In this document: positions 1 to 7,271 of the stretch, one piece after another
How the letters are laid out: every line of letters starts with the position of its first letter
How positions within the stretch are numbered: position 1 is the stretch's first letter
Source: an uncultured Odoribacter sp.
GTDB taxonomy: Bacteria > Bacteroidota > Bacteroidia > Bacteroidales > Marinifilaceae
Direction of reading: 5' to 3'
Length of the DNA stretch: 12,521 bases
NCBI GenBank assembly: GCA_905193145.1
Contig: CAJJNP010000094.1
Coordinates: forward strand, 1 to 12,521
Translations under genes and position numbers: made by a program
Notes under the pieces: model-generated
Told to the model about the DNA's origin: nothing
Databases searched by the model: none
The model's input: the letters and a program-made list of their open reading frames with translations, nothing else

Positions 1-813
1 CTTAAACATTTTTGTTTTCATACTGGGAATTGTGAATATTGCAATGACGAAAAGCAAAACAATTCCTAAAATTACGGGAACTGATTTTATTTTGTATTTA
101 AAGAAAAAGAATGTCATTAAGGCTATTGTTGTCCCTATAATACTAGTACGGAATACCCATAAAATACAAGGAATTATAAACAGAACACATAATAATAAAT
201 CTTTTTTATCTTTTCCACCATGATAGTATAACGCTAAGGAGAATATACACATGGATATGTAATGTATACTTCGTGCCGTTCCATACCAAAATACTCCCGA
301 TACTAAATAATTCATCAATGGAATGAAAGAAACCCCGATGGATATGATAGCTACCATTCTTGCCCCTAATCCAGCCTTAATAAAAACTTCTTTATTTCTA
401 ACCGCCGTTGACGCTGAAAGCATAATTAATAGTGGATAACTATATTTCAATATGACACGGAATCCATAAACGAGAGATGTCGTATAGCTCAATCCTATAA
501 TCAGCCAAATTACATAAATCAAATATAGAATGACCGTAATACTACATTGAGGCTTTCTTTTTACTATAAATAATTCGATGATGCAGAAAGCCTCCAGTAC
601 CATCAACCGGATAGCCATCAAGTCTAATACTCCGGGAGCTGAGAAAGCCAATAGACCGGTTGAGAATGTGAGTATCCAGAATAACTCCGGTCCGTCCAAC
701 AATAATTTTTTCTTTTTATTCAGGGGATGAGTGATTATTCCCTGTCTTGTGAACAGAAATTTTGCCCCCATCACTGTGATAATCAGAAAGTATATATAGT
801 TTAAAAAGTACAT
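1..813 (-). CDS. Probable O-antigen/capsule repeat-unit polymerase (Wzy-like), partial, C-terminus beyond left edge
   Basis: I read this by hand from an ATG at 811-813, four bases after the stop of the upstream glycosyltransferase. The frame stays open for 271 codons to the window edge. The protein is almost wholly hydrophobic, with about eight to ten likely membrane spans, for example residues 2-21, 43-62, 91-110 and 118-137, separated by short basic loops such as KKKK at 33-36. A motif FRTSIIG at about 221-227, followed by another span, resembles the Arg-Ser segment of O-antigen ligase/polymerase (Wzy_C-type) proteins. In a Wzx/Wzy locus this is the expected polymerase, joining undecaprenyl-linked repeat units on the periplasmic side of the inner membrane. 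Polymerases diverge strongly in sequence, so the assignment rests on topology, the weak motif and the neighbours. An O-antigen ligase or another polytopic protein cannot be excluded. The C-terminal part is outside the window. Confidence 0.72.
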   Translation of the reverse strand, partial: MYFLNYIYFLIITVMGAKFLFTRQGIITHPLNKKKKLLLDGPELFWILTFSTGLLAFSAPGVLDLMAIRLMVLEAFCIIELFIVKRKPQCSITVILYLIYVIWLIIGLSYTTSLVYGFRVILKYSYPLLIMLSASTAVRNKEVFIKAGLGARMVAIISIGVSFIPLMNYLVSGVFWYGTARSIHYISMCIFSLALYYHGGKDKKDLLLCVLFIIPCILWVFRTSIIGTTIALMTFFFFKYKIKSVPVILGIVLLFVIAIFTIPSMKTKMFK

Positions 814-817
814 GAAT

Positions 818-1936
818 CTAATTTGTTACTTTTTCATACAGATCATTGAATAGCAGAGTGTATTGGTTATTCCCAAATTGCTCTACATAACGTGTCGCCT
901 TCATAGAAAGCATTTTCATGTCTTGAGGATGTTCCAATACATAACAAACCTTTTTTGCTAAATCCTCTGTGTTCTCTTGTTCATGTAACAACCCTACCTC
1001 TTTATCCTTCACGATTTCCGAAAGTCCCCCTGTCTTTGATGCTATTACTACGCATCCTCGTGCCATTCCTTCAATGGCTGTCAGTCCGAATCCCTCACTG
1101 CGCGAAGGTATTAATAAGACGTGTATTTTGTCATAATATGCTTGCAGTTGACTCTGATCTTTTCTGCCTACCCATGTGATGTACTCGCTAACATGTAAAT
1201 CTTTTGCTTGCTGTTGCATAAATGCTTTCAGCGAACCGTCTCCAACTATCAGTAAGCGAGTTTCCGGATATCTTTCTTTTATTCGTACAAATGCCGGAAT
1301 CACTAAATCGCCCCCCTTGATTTTTTCCAACCTACCCACTACCCCCAAAGTAACAGGTGAGGAGAAATCACGTTGTTCTTCTCGTATCTTTATATATGAG
1401 GGCAATACATTGTAGATGGTGAAATGGTTCACCTTTTGTATTACTGTTTTTTGTGTGTATAGATTGGATTTACCAAAAAAAGACATTTCCGCTACTTGCG
1501 TAATACAAGTAAACACTCGTACACAATACCTTTGAATGAAGTGCACCAATTTTAGATTTGGATAAATATCGGCTGCTGTATGTGCAGTAGCGATGATATT
1601 TTTTATTCCAAACAGACGCAGTAAAAGAATGGGAATAGCACCGGGAGCCATATACTGTACATGAGTGATATCCGGTTTGCTAATCCGTATCATTTGCTTC
1701 AGCCCCTTGTATAAAAAGATAATTCCGTTTATTCCTCCAATCCGTTTTCCGGTCACACTCAAACATACCACTTTACTTCCTGCCTGCTGATAGCGAGACA
1801 CCATATTCGGAGTATGTTCAAAATAACATACGGTAGTTACTTGATGTCCACCTCGTATTAAAGCTTCCACTAAGTTTAGGGTTTGTATTTCAGTGCCTCC
1901 TGTCAATAGGCAGGGAATACAGATTAAAACTCTCAT
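818..1936 (-). CDS. GT4-family glycosyltransferase (GT-B fold)
   Basis: This 372-residue cytoplasmic enzyme probably transfers a sugar from a nucleotide donor to the lipid-linked repeat unit. The N-terminal acceptor domain starts MRVLICIPCLLTGGTEIQTL, with the glycine loop GG at 13-14 usual in GT4 enzymes. The C-terminal donor domain begins near 196 with LGVVGRLEKIKGGD (conserved R202 and K205). It carries VGDG at 231-234 and the retaining-enzyme motif E-x7-E in SEGFGLTAIE (E281, E289), followed by GGLSEIV. The length is typical. I chose the ATG at 1934-1936; the frame can be extended one codon to a TTG at 1937-1939, but the ATG fits the family start better. A 50-base gap separates it from the GT2 gene upstream, and the next gene starts four bases after its stop. 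Donor, acceptor and linkage cannot be read from the sequence. Confidence 0.93.
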   Translation of the reverse strand: MRVLICIPCLLTGGTEIQTLNLVEALIRGGHQVTTVCYFEHTPNMVSRYQQAGSKVVCLSVTGKRIGGINGIIFLYKGLKQMIRISKPDITHVQYMAPGAIPILLLRLFGIKNIIATAHTAADIYPNLKLVHFIQRYCVRVFTCITQVAEMSFFGKSNLYTQKTVIQKVNHFTIYNVLPSYIKIREEQRDFSSPVTLGVVGRLEKIKGGDLVIPAFVRIKERYPETRLLIVGDGSLKAFMQQQAKDLHVSEYITWVGRKDQSQLQAYYDKIHVLLIPSRSEGFGLTAIEGMARGCVVIASKTGGLSEIVKDKEVGLLHEQENTEDLAKKVCYVLEHPQDMKMLSMKATRYVEQFGNNQYTLLFNDLYEKVTN

Positions 1937-1989
1937 CAAAATTTATTGTTTTTAGAATAAAGGTATAAATTCGTGAAATGATAATTTTG

Positions 1990-2850
1990 CTATCTTAATA
2001 ATTTAGTGTCGTCTGATTTCAATTTATCAAGAACAATAATTCTTTTTTTCAATCTATTTCTCAAATGTAGTATACGATTGAGAATTTTGAAGGGAAAAAC
2101 GATTATAACCTTTATTATAGGGTGATATTTTAACCAACAAAAAGAGTTAAATACCGATTCTTCATTAAATAGATCGTAGTCGTCTGCCATTTTAGGAAAT
2201 CTGTTTCTGAGGAATTGTACTTTTTGTACATCTTCTGTTGAAGATGAAGTCGAACTTATACCAAAACAATTAAATTTAGAAACTGTAATATCATAATACT
2301 TGTAACTACAGTTTTGTACAATTAACGCGTCAACGAAAAAGCACCAATCAGATATGATTCTGTAATTTTCATTATAGCCACCCAGTTTGTTTAATAATTC
2401 TCTCCTGATAAATGTACCCGGATGAGGTAGCGAGCCATTGATGAAAGTAAAAAGAGAAATGTTGTGGGGTGGGAATTGATACCATTTCTTTGTGTGAGAA
2501 TATAATTCGATACCACCAGATATGATATCTTCTGTAAAAGACTGACTGAACAAAACTTGTAACACATCCGAATCGTATAAAGAGTCTCCGGAATTTAAAA
2601 AAAGGCAATATTCTCCTTTTGCTAAATTTAAACCTTTGTTCATGGCGTTATAAATGCCATGGTCGTTTTCTGATATCCATTGGTTGATATGATTGGCATT
2701 CTGTTTGATAACTTCCAGACTACCATCCGTAGATTGACCGTCTATAATGATATACTCATAATCGGTAAACGTTTGCGCTATCACGCTACTAATGGTTTCG
2801 GACAGACCGTTCTTATTATTCAGATTGATTGTAATGATAGATAATTTCAT
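1990..2850 (-). CDS. GT2-family glycosyltransferase (WcaA-like)
   Basis: This 286-residue enzyme has a GT-A fold in its N-terminal two thirds. The start MKLSIITINLNN is the usual first beta strand. DGQSTDGS at 37-44 is the nucleotide-binding acidic motif. SENDHGIYNAMNKG at 60-73 is a signature of a GT2 subgroup common in Bacteroidota polysaccharide loci. LNSGDSLYD at 85-93 holds the metal-binding position (NSGD in place of a strict DxD), and ISDW at 166-169 fits the catalytic-base region. A basic, hydrophobic C-terminal segment (about 245-272) may hold it at the membrane. Its likely role is an inverting transfer of one sugar to the undecaprenyl-linked repeat unit. The ATG at 2848-2850 lies two bases after the stop of the broken acetyltransferase, so normal translation may depend on ribosomes finishing that gene. 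The sugar specificity is not predictable. Confidence 0.93.
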   Translation of the reverse strand: MKLSIITINLNNKNGLSETISSVIAQTFTDYEYIIIDGQSTDGSLEVIKQNANHINQWISENDHGIYNAMNKGLNLAKGEYCLFLNSGDSLYDSDVLQVLFSQSFTEDIISGGIELYSHTKKWYQFPPHNISLFTFINGSLPHPGTFIRRELLNKLGGYNENYRIISDWCFFVDALIVQNCSYKYYDITVSKFNCFGISSTSSSTEDVQKVQFLRNRFPKMADDYDLFNEESVFNSFCWLKYHPIIKVIIVFPFKILNRILHLRNRLKKRIIVLDKLKSDDTKLLR

Positions 2851-2852
2851 AT

Positions 2853-3427
2853 TCAGTTCTTGGAATGTGTCTTGGCTTTGGCTGCAATACCTGTAACGAT
2901 GCTGTCAGGAGGAGTGCTATGTACAACGATACTACCTGCTCCTATAATTGTATGATCACCGATATGAACATTTCCAATGACGATTGCTCCGGTACAGACT
3001 GACACATTATTTCCAATTATCGGTCTGTTTTCGTTCAGTGATGTGTCTTTCTACCCAATGTTGTGAGGTGCCATATCTGACAGTTTTCCCCTATTGATTG
3101 TGCATTGACAACACATGAATATCCATGCCAAATTACGAGCCCTTTGCCTATTTGGGAAGACGGAGTATGGAAATATAGATTATTTTGTCCTCGTGCAAAA
3201 AGAGAGAGGTAGTGAGCTCCTGTTCTATGATAAAACAGACTCCTGTATTCTGGGAACATATTTAATAAGAATAGAAAACCTCTGATTCCTTTTTTCTGAA
3301 ATCTATTACGCGATAACCACATATCTCTTTCATAATCAAGAACGGTATGTCGTATACGTGAATGATAATATACAAAAATATGCGGAACAAATCGTAAAGA
3401 TGCAAATAGGGATAATATACGTATCAT
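2853..3427 (-). pseudogene. Serine-acetyltransferase-like hexapeptide-repeat O-acetyltransferase, frameshifted
   Basis: The ATG at 3425-3427 overlaps the stop of the upstream glycosyltransferase as ATGA. The frame reads about 130 residues and stops at 3035-3037. It contains an N-terminal helical region and then left-handed beta-helix repeats: IGKGLVIWHGYSCVVNA (about 93-109, H101 in the usual active-site position) and IGENCQIWHLTTLGRK. The rest of the fold continues in another frame: DTSLNENRPIIGNNVSV, then GAIVIGNVHIGDHTIIGAGSIVV, ending at the TGA at 2853-2855. Restoring one base near 3047-3053 (for example a fourth A in the coding-strand AAA) gives one 191-residue protein, the usual length for this acyltransferase group. 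No slippery heptamer is visible, so this looks like a mutation or a sequencing error, not programmed frameshifting. If intact, it would acetylate a sugar hydroxyl of the repeat unit. The truncated form lacks the later repeats and is probably inactive. An extension to a TTG at 3443-3445 is less likely as the start. Confidence 0.88.
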
Positions 3428-4620
3428 TGAGCACGTTTTATACAATCTTGGTATAAAAGATAATATTCTTGTGCCTGTTTTTTAGGTGAAAACAGGGTGT
3501 GAGATTTTTGTGATATTCGTTGCCTGATAAAAAGGCTTTTTGTGTTAATGAATTGATGAATCGCTTTATATAAAGCTTCTGCTTCTATCGCATCGGCAAT
3601 AATTCCGTTTTCTCCATTTGTGATGATATCCATCATACCTCCGGTGGGCATTGTTATTACAGGTGTGCCGCAGCATAAAGATTCCAACATCGTGTTTGGC
3701 AGATTATCTTCGCGGCTTGGCAAAATAAAAGCATCGGCAGCAGCGTATGCCAGTGCCATTAATTGTTCGTCATGTATGCTACCTATATATTGAATATTTG
3801 CTTTTGATTGAATGGTAATTGATTCTCCTATTATCATCAGATGAGTTTTATCGTCCAACTTTTTTATTGCTTCTAACAAAATATCGAAGCCTTTTCTCGG
3901 GTTGGATATATTCTGGCTAATAAATAAGAGTACGGTTTTGCCATTGGGAACATTCCAAATTGAACGTACATATTCCTTATTGTACAATTTGAAGACTTCT
4001 ATATTTACACTATTTCTGATAATATGTTGCGGATATGTTTTGAAAGCCTCCGACTGTATTGTCAAATTTTTCATCCAGTCGCATAAGTTGACTATTTCCA
4101 AATGAAATGCTTGATGAATCCATTTTTCCTTCTTTTTTCGTATTTTTGTTTCTAATGCGTAATTATCGATATTCTTTTCTACATCTCCTTGATAGTGTGC
4201 ACATCCTAAAAAAGGATTCATATCGTGTAACGTCCAGATGATGGGCTTTTTTATATTCCGAAAAAAAAGCTTATAGTTAAGCGAGCTGCCCACCCAATGT
4301 AAATTTATAATATCCGCACTTTTTACAAGAGGATGGTCTGTTATGCAATCATAGCCTTCTGGAAATGAAATACATTCATAAAGATTTCCATAGGAATTGC
4401 GGACTTTTTTGTATTTACCGTTCTTAAACGGTATAGGTAGTCTCATTAGTATTTTTGTGCAGGTAGTTCGTTCTACACATACAACATGAGGAACTTTACT
4501 CTGTTTGTAAAAACAAAGTATGTCTGAGTCTATATTTGATGCTAATAAAGCCTGATGTAAACGTAATGCCGCCAAACCGGCTCCTCCGGAGTCTGCGGAT
4601 AGAATATGGACTATTTTCAT
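3424..4620 (-). CDS. GT4-family glycosyltransferase (WcaC-like)
   Basis: This 398-residue GT-B enzyme begins MKIVHILSADSGGAGLAALR, the glycine-rich start (GGAG at 12-15) of a GT4 subgroup found in colanic-acid-like and Bacteroidota capsule loci. WTLHDMNPFLGCAHY at 129-143 is a strong signature of that subgroup. The donor domain has NPRKGFDILLEA at 240-251 (R242, K243), IIGES at 263-267, and the active-site segment PSREDNLPNTMLESLCCGTP at 301-320, with E304/D305 and E313 in the E-x7-E region, followed by GGMMDII. Its likely role is transfer of one sugar to the lipid-linked repeat unit on the cytoplasmic face. It is coupled at both ends: its ATG (4618-4620) overlaps the pyruvyl transferase stop as ATGA, and its stop overlaps the acetyltransferase ATG in the same way. 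The donor sugar is unknown. Confidence 0.93.
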   Translation of the reverse strand: MKIVHILSADSGGAGLAALRLHQALLASNIDSDILCFYKQSKVPHVVCVERTTCTKILMRLPIPFKNGKYKKVRNSYGNLYECISFPEGYDCITDHPLVKSADIINLHWVGSSLNYKLFFRNIKKPIIWTLHDMNPFLGCAHYQGDVEKNIDNYALETKIRKKKEKWIHQAFHLEIVNLCDWMKNLTIQSEAFKTYPQHIIRNSVNIEVFKLYNKEYVRSIWNVPNGKTVLLFISQNISNPRKGFDILLEAIKKLDDKTHLMIIGESITIQSKANIQYIGSIHDEQLMALAYAAADAFILPSREDNLPNTMLESLCCGTPVITMPTGGMMDIITNGENGIIADAIEAEALYKAIHQFINTKSLFIRQRISQKSHTLFSPKKQAQEYYLLYQDCIKRAQ

Positions 4621-5588
4621 TTACTGGTAAATTGAGCTCTCCACTGATTTATATTTTCAAATGGAATGGTTAAGTCAAGTGAGTAATCTTTGTTGATTAA
4701 AGTAGTGAGTTCCGAAAGGTTATGTTGGTTTAATACTGGCAGACAGAAATCATTAGCCATTTCAATAGCTCTGTTATCTATTCCAATTATAAACGAACGT
4801 ACTGAATTTTGTAAAGCTCTGATTCCAGCATGCAGGCGAGTACCTATATAATCAATATTTCCTTGCGAAAGTATTTCATTGTAACAAGGCAATTGGGGTG
4901 ACAGCAGTGTCACTTTATGGGCATAACCTAAATCTTTCAAGTATTGAATATCACCCGTTCCTTGTGCAAAATAATAGGCTTGTTCATATTCCTTGCAACA
5001 AGTATCAAGCAAGTACCGATCTCGTTCTTGGTCACAGTTGTAGTCAGTGAGTGTTATGATAACCCGTTTTGCCTTTTTCTGTGGAATTTTTTCAGTAATT
5101 TGGTTTGTCAATCTCCACAATGTAGGACATCCGGTATTTATGGAGGATATATCGATTGAAGACAATTTTTCTTTCGTGTAAGTATCGCGTACGGAATGAA
5201 CATATTGATGTGAAAGCACTCGGTTGAATGCCCATTTTGTATAACACGTAATTTTGATATTCTCATATTGAAACCATCCACATCCCATTAAAACAATGTT
5301 TTTCAAAACAAGAATATTATGAAAGGACAAATCCCATTGTCTGTAATTTCGTATGTCGGAATTCAAAATATTCGTCCCTCCTAAAAATGAAATATAGCTA
5401 AGGGAATTGTATCTTCTCACATTTGTTTTTATGTCTTCAACAGGAAGTTGTACCAAAAAATGTTCTTTGAATATATCCCTGATCTCCAAATTTACGGCAT
5501 CCATTATGATTTGATTACCAGTATTATAAGCTGCTATGCTGGTGTCGAAAATTGAAATGACAGAGGAAGTTAAATTTGGATTTTCCAT
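4617..5588 (-). CDS. Polysaccharide pyruvyl transferase family protein
   Basis: This 323-residue protein matches the PS_pyruv_trans (CsaB/WcaK-like) family. Near the N-terminus, NTGNQII at 22-28 is the usual glycine loop. FLGGTNIL at 68-75 is the conserved GG segment. SVRDTYTKE at 132-140, followed by NTGCPTLW at 151-158, is a typical mid-domain signature. YIGTRLHAGIRAL at 247-259 is the family's most recognisable motif, with the conserved Arg-Leu-His. The family uses phosphoenolpyruvate to form a pyruvate ketal on a sugar, adding a negative charge to the polymer. Some members may do related chemistry, so the exact product is inferred. There are no membrane spans, so it is presumably cytoplasmic. 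Its ATG at 5586-5588 lies 19 bases inside the flippase gene with no clear ribosome-binding site, which suggests coupled translation; its stop overlaps the next gene as ATGA. Confidence 0.92.
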   Translation of the reverse strand: MENPNLTSSVISIFDTSIAAYNTGNQIIMDAVNLEIRDIFKEHFLVQLPVEDIKTNVRRYNSLSYISFLGGTNILNSDIRNYRQWDLSFHNILVLKNIVLMGCGWFQYENIKITCYTKWAFNRVLSHQYVHSVRDTYTKEKLSSIDISSINTGCPTLWRLTNQITEKIPQKKAKRVIITLTDYNCDQERDRYLLDTCCKEYEQAYYFAQGTGDIQYLKDLGYAHKVTLLSPQLPCYNEILSQGNIDYIGTRLHAGIRALQNSVRSFIIGIDNRAIEMANDFCLPVLNQHNLSELTTLINKDYSLDLTIPFENINQWRAQFTSK

Positions 5589-7084
5589 TTTTTTATTATT
5601 TGTAGTATAGTTTGTTTCTCTTGTTTATTGATCCCTATATAATAGATTGATCCTGCACATAAGATGATGGACAGCGGGGTAGTAATAAGCAGTTTTTCTC
5701 CACCGTCCAGATATGTACTTACGATCAATAATATGCAGATTGTAAATAGTGTTATTGCTACGGTCGGGTAAACAACCTTTTTGAAATAATCCATATATGA
5801 AAAATTGATTAACGGCAGGATATAGAGTACACGAAAAATATACATAAATAGGCCTATTAATATTTTAGCATAAAAAATAGATTCTACTGCCAATCCTTGA
5901 TATAAGCAGACAAATGCAATAGGAATATTCAAGGCGTTGATGGAGCTGACAATGATTTGGTATGTCTTTATCTTTCCCGTTGCCTGCATAGACATCCATA
6001 GTGGGGCTCCAAGTGCTTCAATCAGAGAAAAGGTGATGATAAGTTGAGTAAATGTCACAGAATGATCCGGTACCTCTTTTAGCCAAAGGTGTAGTATGTA
6101 ACTTGTATTTATCAATACCGGCAGTGAGATGATATACAATAAATAGTATGAAATTCGGGATGCGCGTGAAAGAAGTATCCGATGCACTTCTAAATTTCCA
6201 GAAGAATAAGTCTGTATAAGTTGTGGATTAAAAGCTGTTTGGAAATTTGAAACAAAACTATATATAGCACTGTTGACTTGTTGGGCAATTCCTGTGGCGG
6301 CATTGAGCAGTACTCCGCAGAAGATGTTGATGATCATATTGAGTCCTGAGGTAGATCCTATATAAGCGATCTGCCCGAAAAGGCTCCAACCGGAAAAGGA
6401 TGCAATCGCTTTTAGCATCGGCTTGTCTACCATGAACTGATACCTGCAAATAGGAAAGTTCCGGCTGCAATATATCCATTTGGCAGAACTGACCAGAATC
6501 CCGACAATGAAGATGAGTGCTGAGTAAAAAATCAATTTATCGGTTGTGCAGATTACCAGCATATAAACAATTATCAACTTAAATACTCCTTCAATAATGC
6601 TGAGATATGAATAAACAGACATTTTTTCATAAGCAACGATCGTCGATTCGTAAGGTGCTCCGACGATCCCTATGCATGCGGACAAAATACTGAATTGGTA
6701 AACCCAATTGGCGGCATACATCCGGTTTTCCGGAATATTCAGTTGGGTATTCAAAAACCACAGGCCTATACTTTCGCTTATAATGATGAGTATTATACAG
6801 ATTATAAAATGTATGGTCAGGCTGGCCGAAAAAGCTTTGGCAGACTCTTGTGGGTTATTCTTTCCTAAGTTGAAATTGATAAAACGCCTTGTAGCAGCAG
6901 TAAGAGCATTGTTTATAAAGCTAAAAAGCACGATGATACTGCCGACTATGTTGTACACCCCAAAATCTTCGACACCTAACGTCTCCAATACGATACGTGA
7001 AGTATATAAAGAGATGCCCATTAACAGGAACATCCTCAAATATAACAGAAGAGTGTTTTTGGCGATTCGTTTGTTATCTATCAT
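5570..7084 (-). CDS. wzx: Oligosaccharide repeat-unit flippase (Wzx-like, MOP/MVF superfamily)
   Basis: This 504-residue polytopic membrane protein has roughly 12-14 likely spans, as usual for Wzx. The N-terminus KNTLLLYLRMFLLMGISLYT, followed by SRIVLETLGVEDFGVYNIVGSI, is the typical first-helix region of the Bacteroidota polysaccharide-flippase group. TAATRRFINFNLG at about 62-74 is also characteristic. Further spans include ones near 90-110, 165-200 and 430-490. The expected job is to move undecaprenyl-pyrophosphate-linked repeat units from the cytoplasmic to the periplasmic face of the inner membrane. The ATG at 7082-7084 has GGAG seven bases upstream, the clearest ribosome-binding site seen in this window. 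This gene opens the sugar-specific half of the operon after a 125-base gap. Its end overlaps the pyruvyl transferase start by 19 bases. A MATE-type drug exporter is an alternative by fold only; the context argues against it. Confidence 0.92.
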   Translation of the reverse strand: MIDNKRIAKNTLLLYLRMFLLMGISLYTSRIVLETLGVEDFGVYNIVGSIIVLFSFINNALTAATRRFINFNLGKNNPQESAKAFSASLTIHFIICIILIIISESIGLWFLNTQLNIPENRMYAANWVYQFSILSACIGIVGAPYESTIVAYEKMSVYSYLSIIEGVFKLIIVYMLVICTTDKLIFYSALIFIVGILVSSAKWIYCSRNFPICRYQFMVDKPMLKAIASFSGWSLFGQIAYIGSTSGLNMIINIFCGVLLNAATGIAQQVNSAIYSFVSNFQTAFNPQLIQTYSSGNLEVHRILLSRASRISYYLLYIISLPVLINTSYILHLWLKEVPDHSVTFTQLIITFSLIEALGAPLWMSMQATGKIKTYQIIVSSINALNIPIAFVCLYQGLAVESIFYAKILIGLFMYIFRVLYILPLINFSYMDYFKKVVYPTVAITLFTICILLIVSTYLDGGEKLLITTPLSIILCAGSIYYIGINKQEKQTILQIIKKWKIQI

Positions 7085-7271
7085 CTTTTTTCTCCAATGA
7101 TAAACGAATATTTAATTGCTCTTGAAAAATATGTGACAGTAAAGTTATCTCCAATACCCCAAAGCACATTAGCATTAATATAATAAAAAGTATTATACCA
7201 TTTATCCCATTATCTACCCTTGGAATAATATCCCCTATAATCACGTTGCCCATATCCATAATAGTATCCAT
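7074..7271 (-). CDS. Possible small single-span membrane protein between wzc and wzx (doubtful)
   Basis: A 65-codon frame opens at an ATG (7269-7271) inside the tyrosine-rich end of wzc, in a different frame. It fills the whole 125-base gap and ends 11 bases inside the flippase gene. The N-terminal part MDTIMDMGNVIIGDIIPRVD only re-reads the wzc tail. The part in the gap has one hydrophobic stretch, GIILFIILMLMCFGVLEITLL (about residues 25-45), then a charged tail ending LEKKDDR, the layout of a one-span membrane peptide. The upstream leader is purine-rich but has no clear Shine-Dalgarno. I recognise no family. The frame may be open by chance in AT-rich DNA; alternatively it may be a coupling peptide or an accessory protein of Wzc/Wzx. 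Function is unknown. Confidence 0.25.
   Translation of the reverse strand: MDTIMDMGNVIIGDIIPRVDNGINGIILFIILMLMCFGVLEITLLSHIFQEQLNIRLSLEKKDDR
7092..7095 (-). promoter_or_regulatory. Ribosome-binding site of the flippase gene
   Basis: On the minus strand the sequence GGAG lies seven bases before the ATG at 7082-7084. Other starts in the operon mostly rely on overlap or AT-rich leaders, so this site supports independent initiation after the only sizeable gap between complete genes. It also lies inside the small ORF that ends in the flippase start. Confidence 0.5.

Noticed and set aside
1958..1965. TACCTTTA on the minus strand in the 50-base gap before the GT4 gene, close to the Bacteroides -7 element TAnnTTTG.
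   Set aside because: The last base mismatches and no TTTG-like -33 element lies at the expected distance, so a promoter is not supported.
3037..3056. Programmed -1 frameshifting to join the two acetyltransferase halves.
   Set aside because: No X-XXY-YYZ slippery heptamer or obvious downstream stem is visible; a mutation or sequence error is simpler.
3443..3445. TTG start for the acetyltransferase, six codons upstream of the ATG.
   Set aside because: The ATG at 3425-3427 forms an ATGA overlap with the preceding stop and gives the natural family length.
4261..4268. Run of eight A within the WcaC-like glycosyltransferase gene, a possible phase-variation tract.
   Set aside because: The gene is intact, and short A/T runs are common in AT-rich DNA; there is no evidence of length variation.
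6708..7100. 130-codon plus-strand open frame opposite the flippase start.
   Set aside because: It lies wholly antisense to well-supported coding sequence and resembles no protein family I know; it is a shadow frame.
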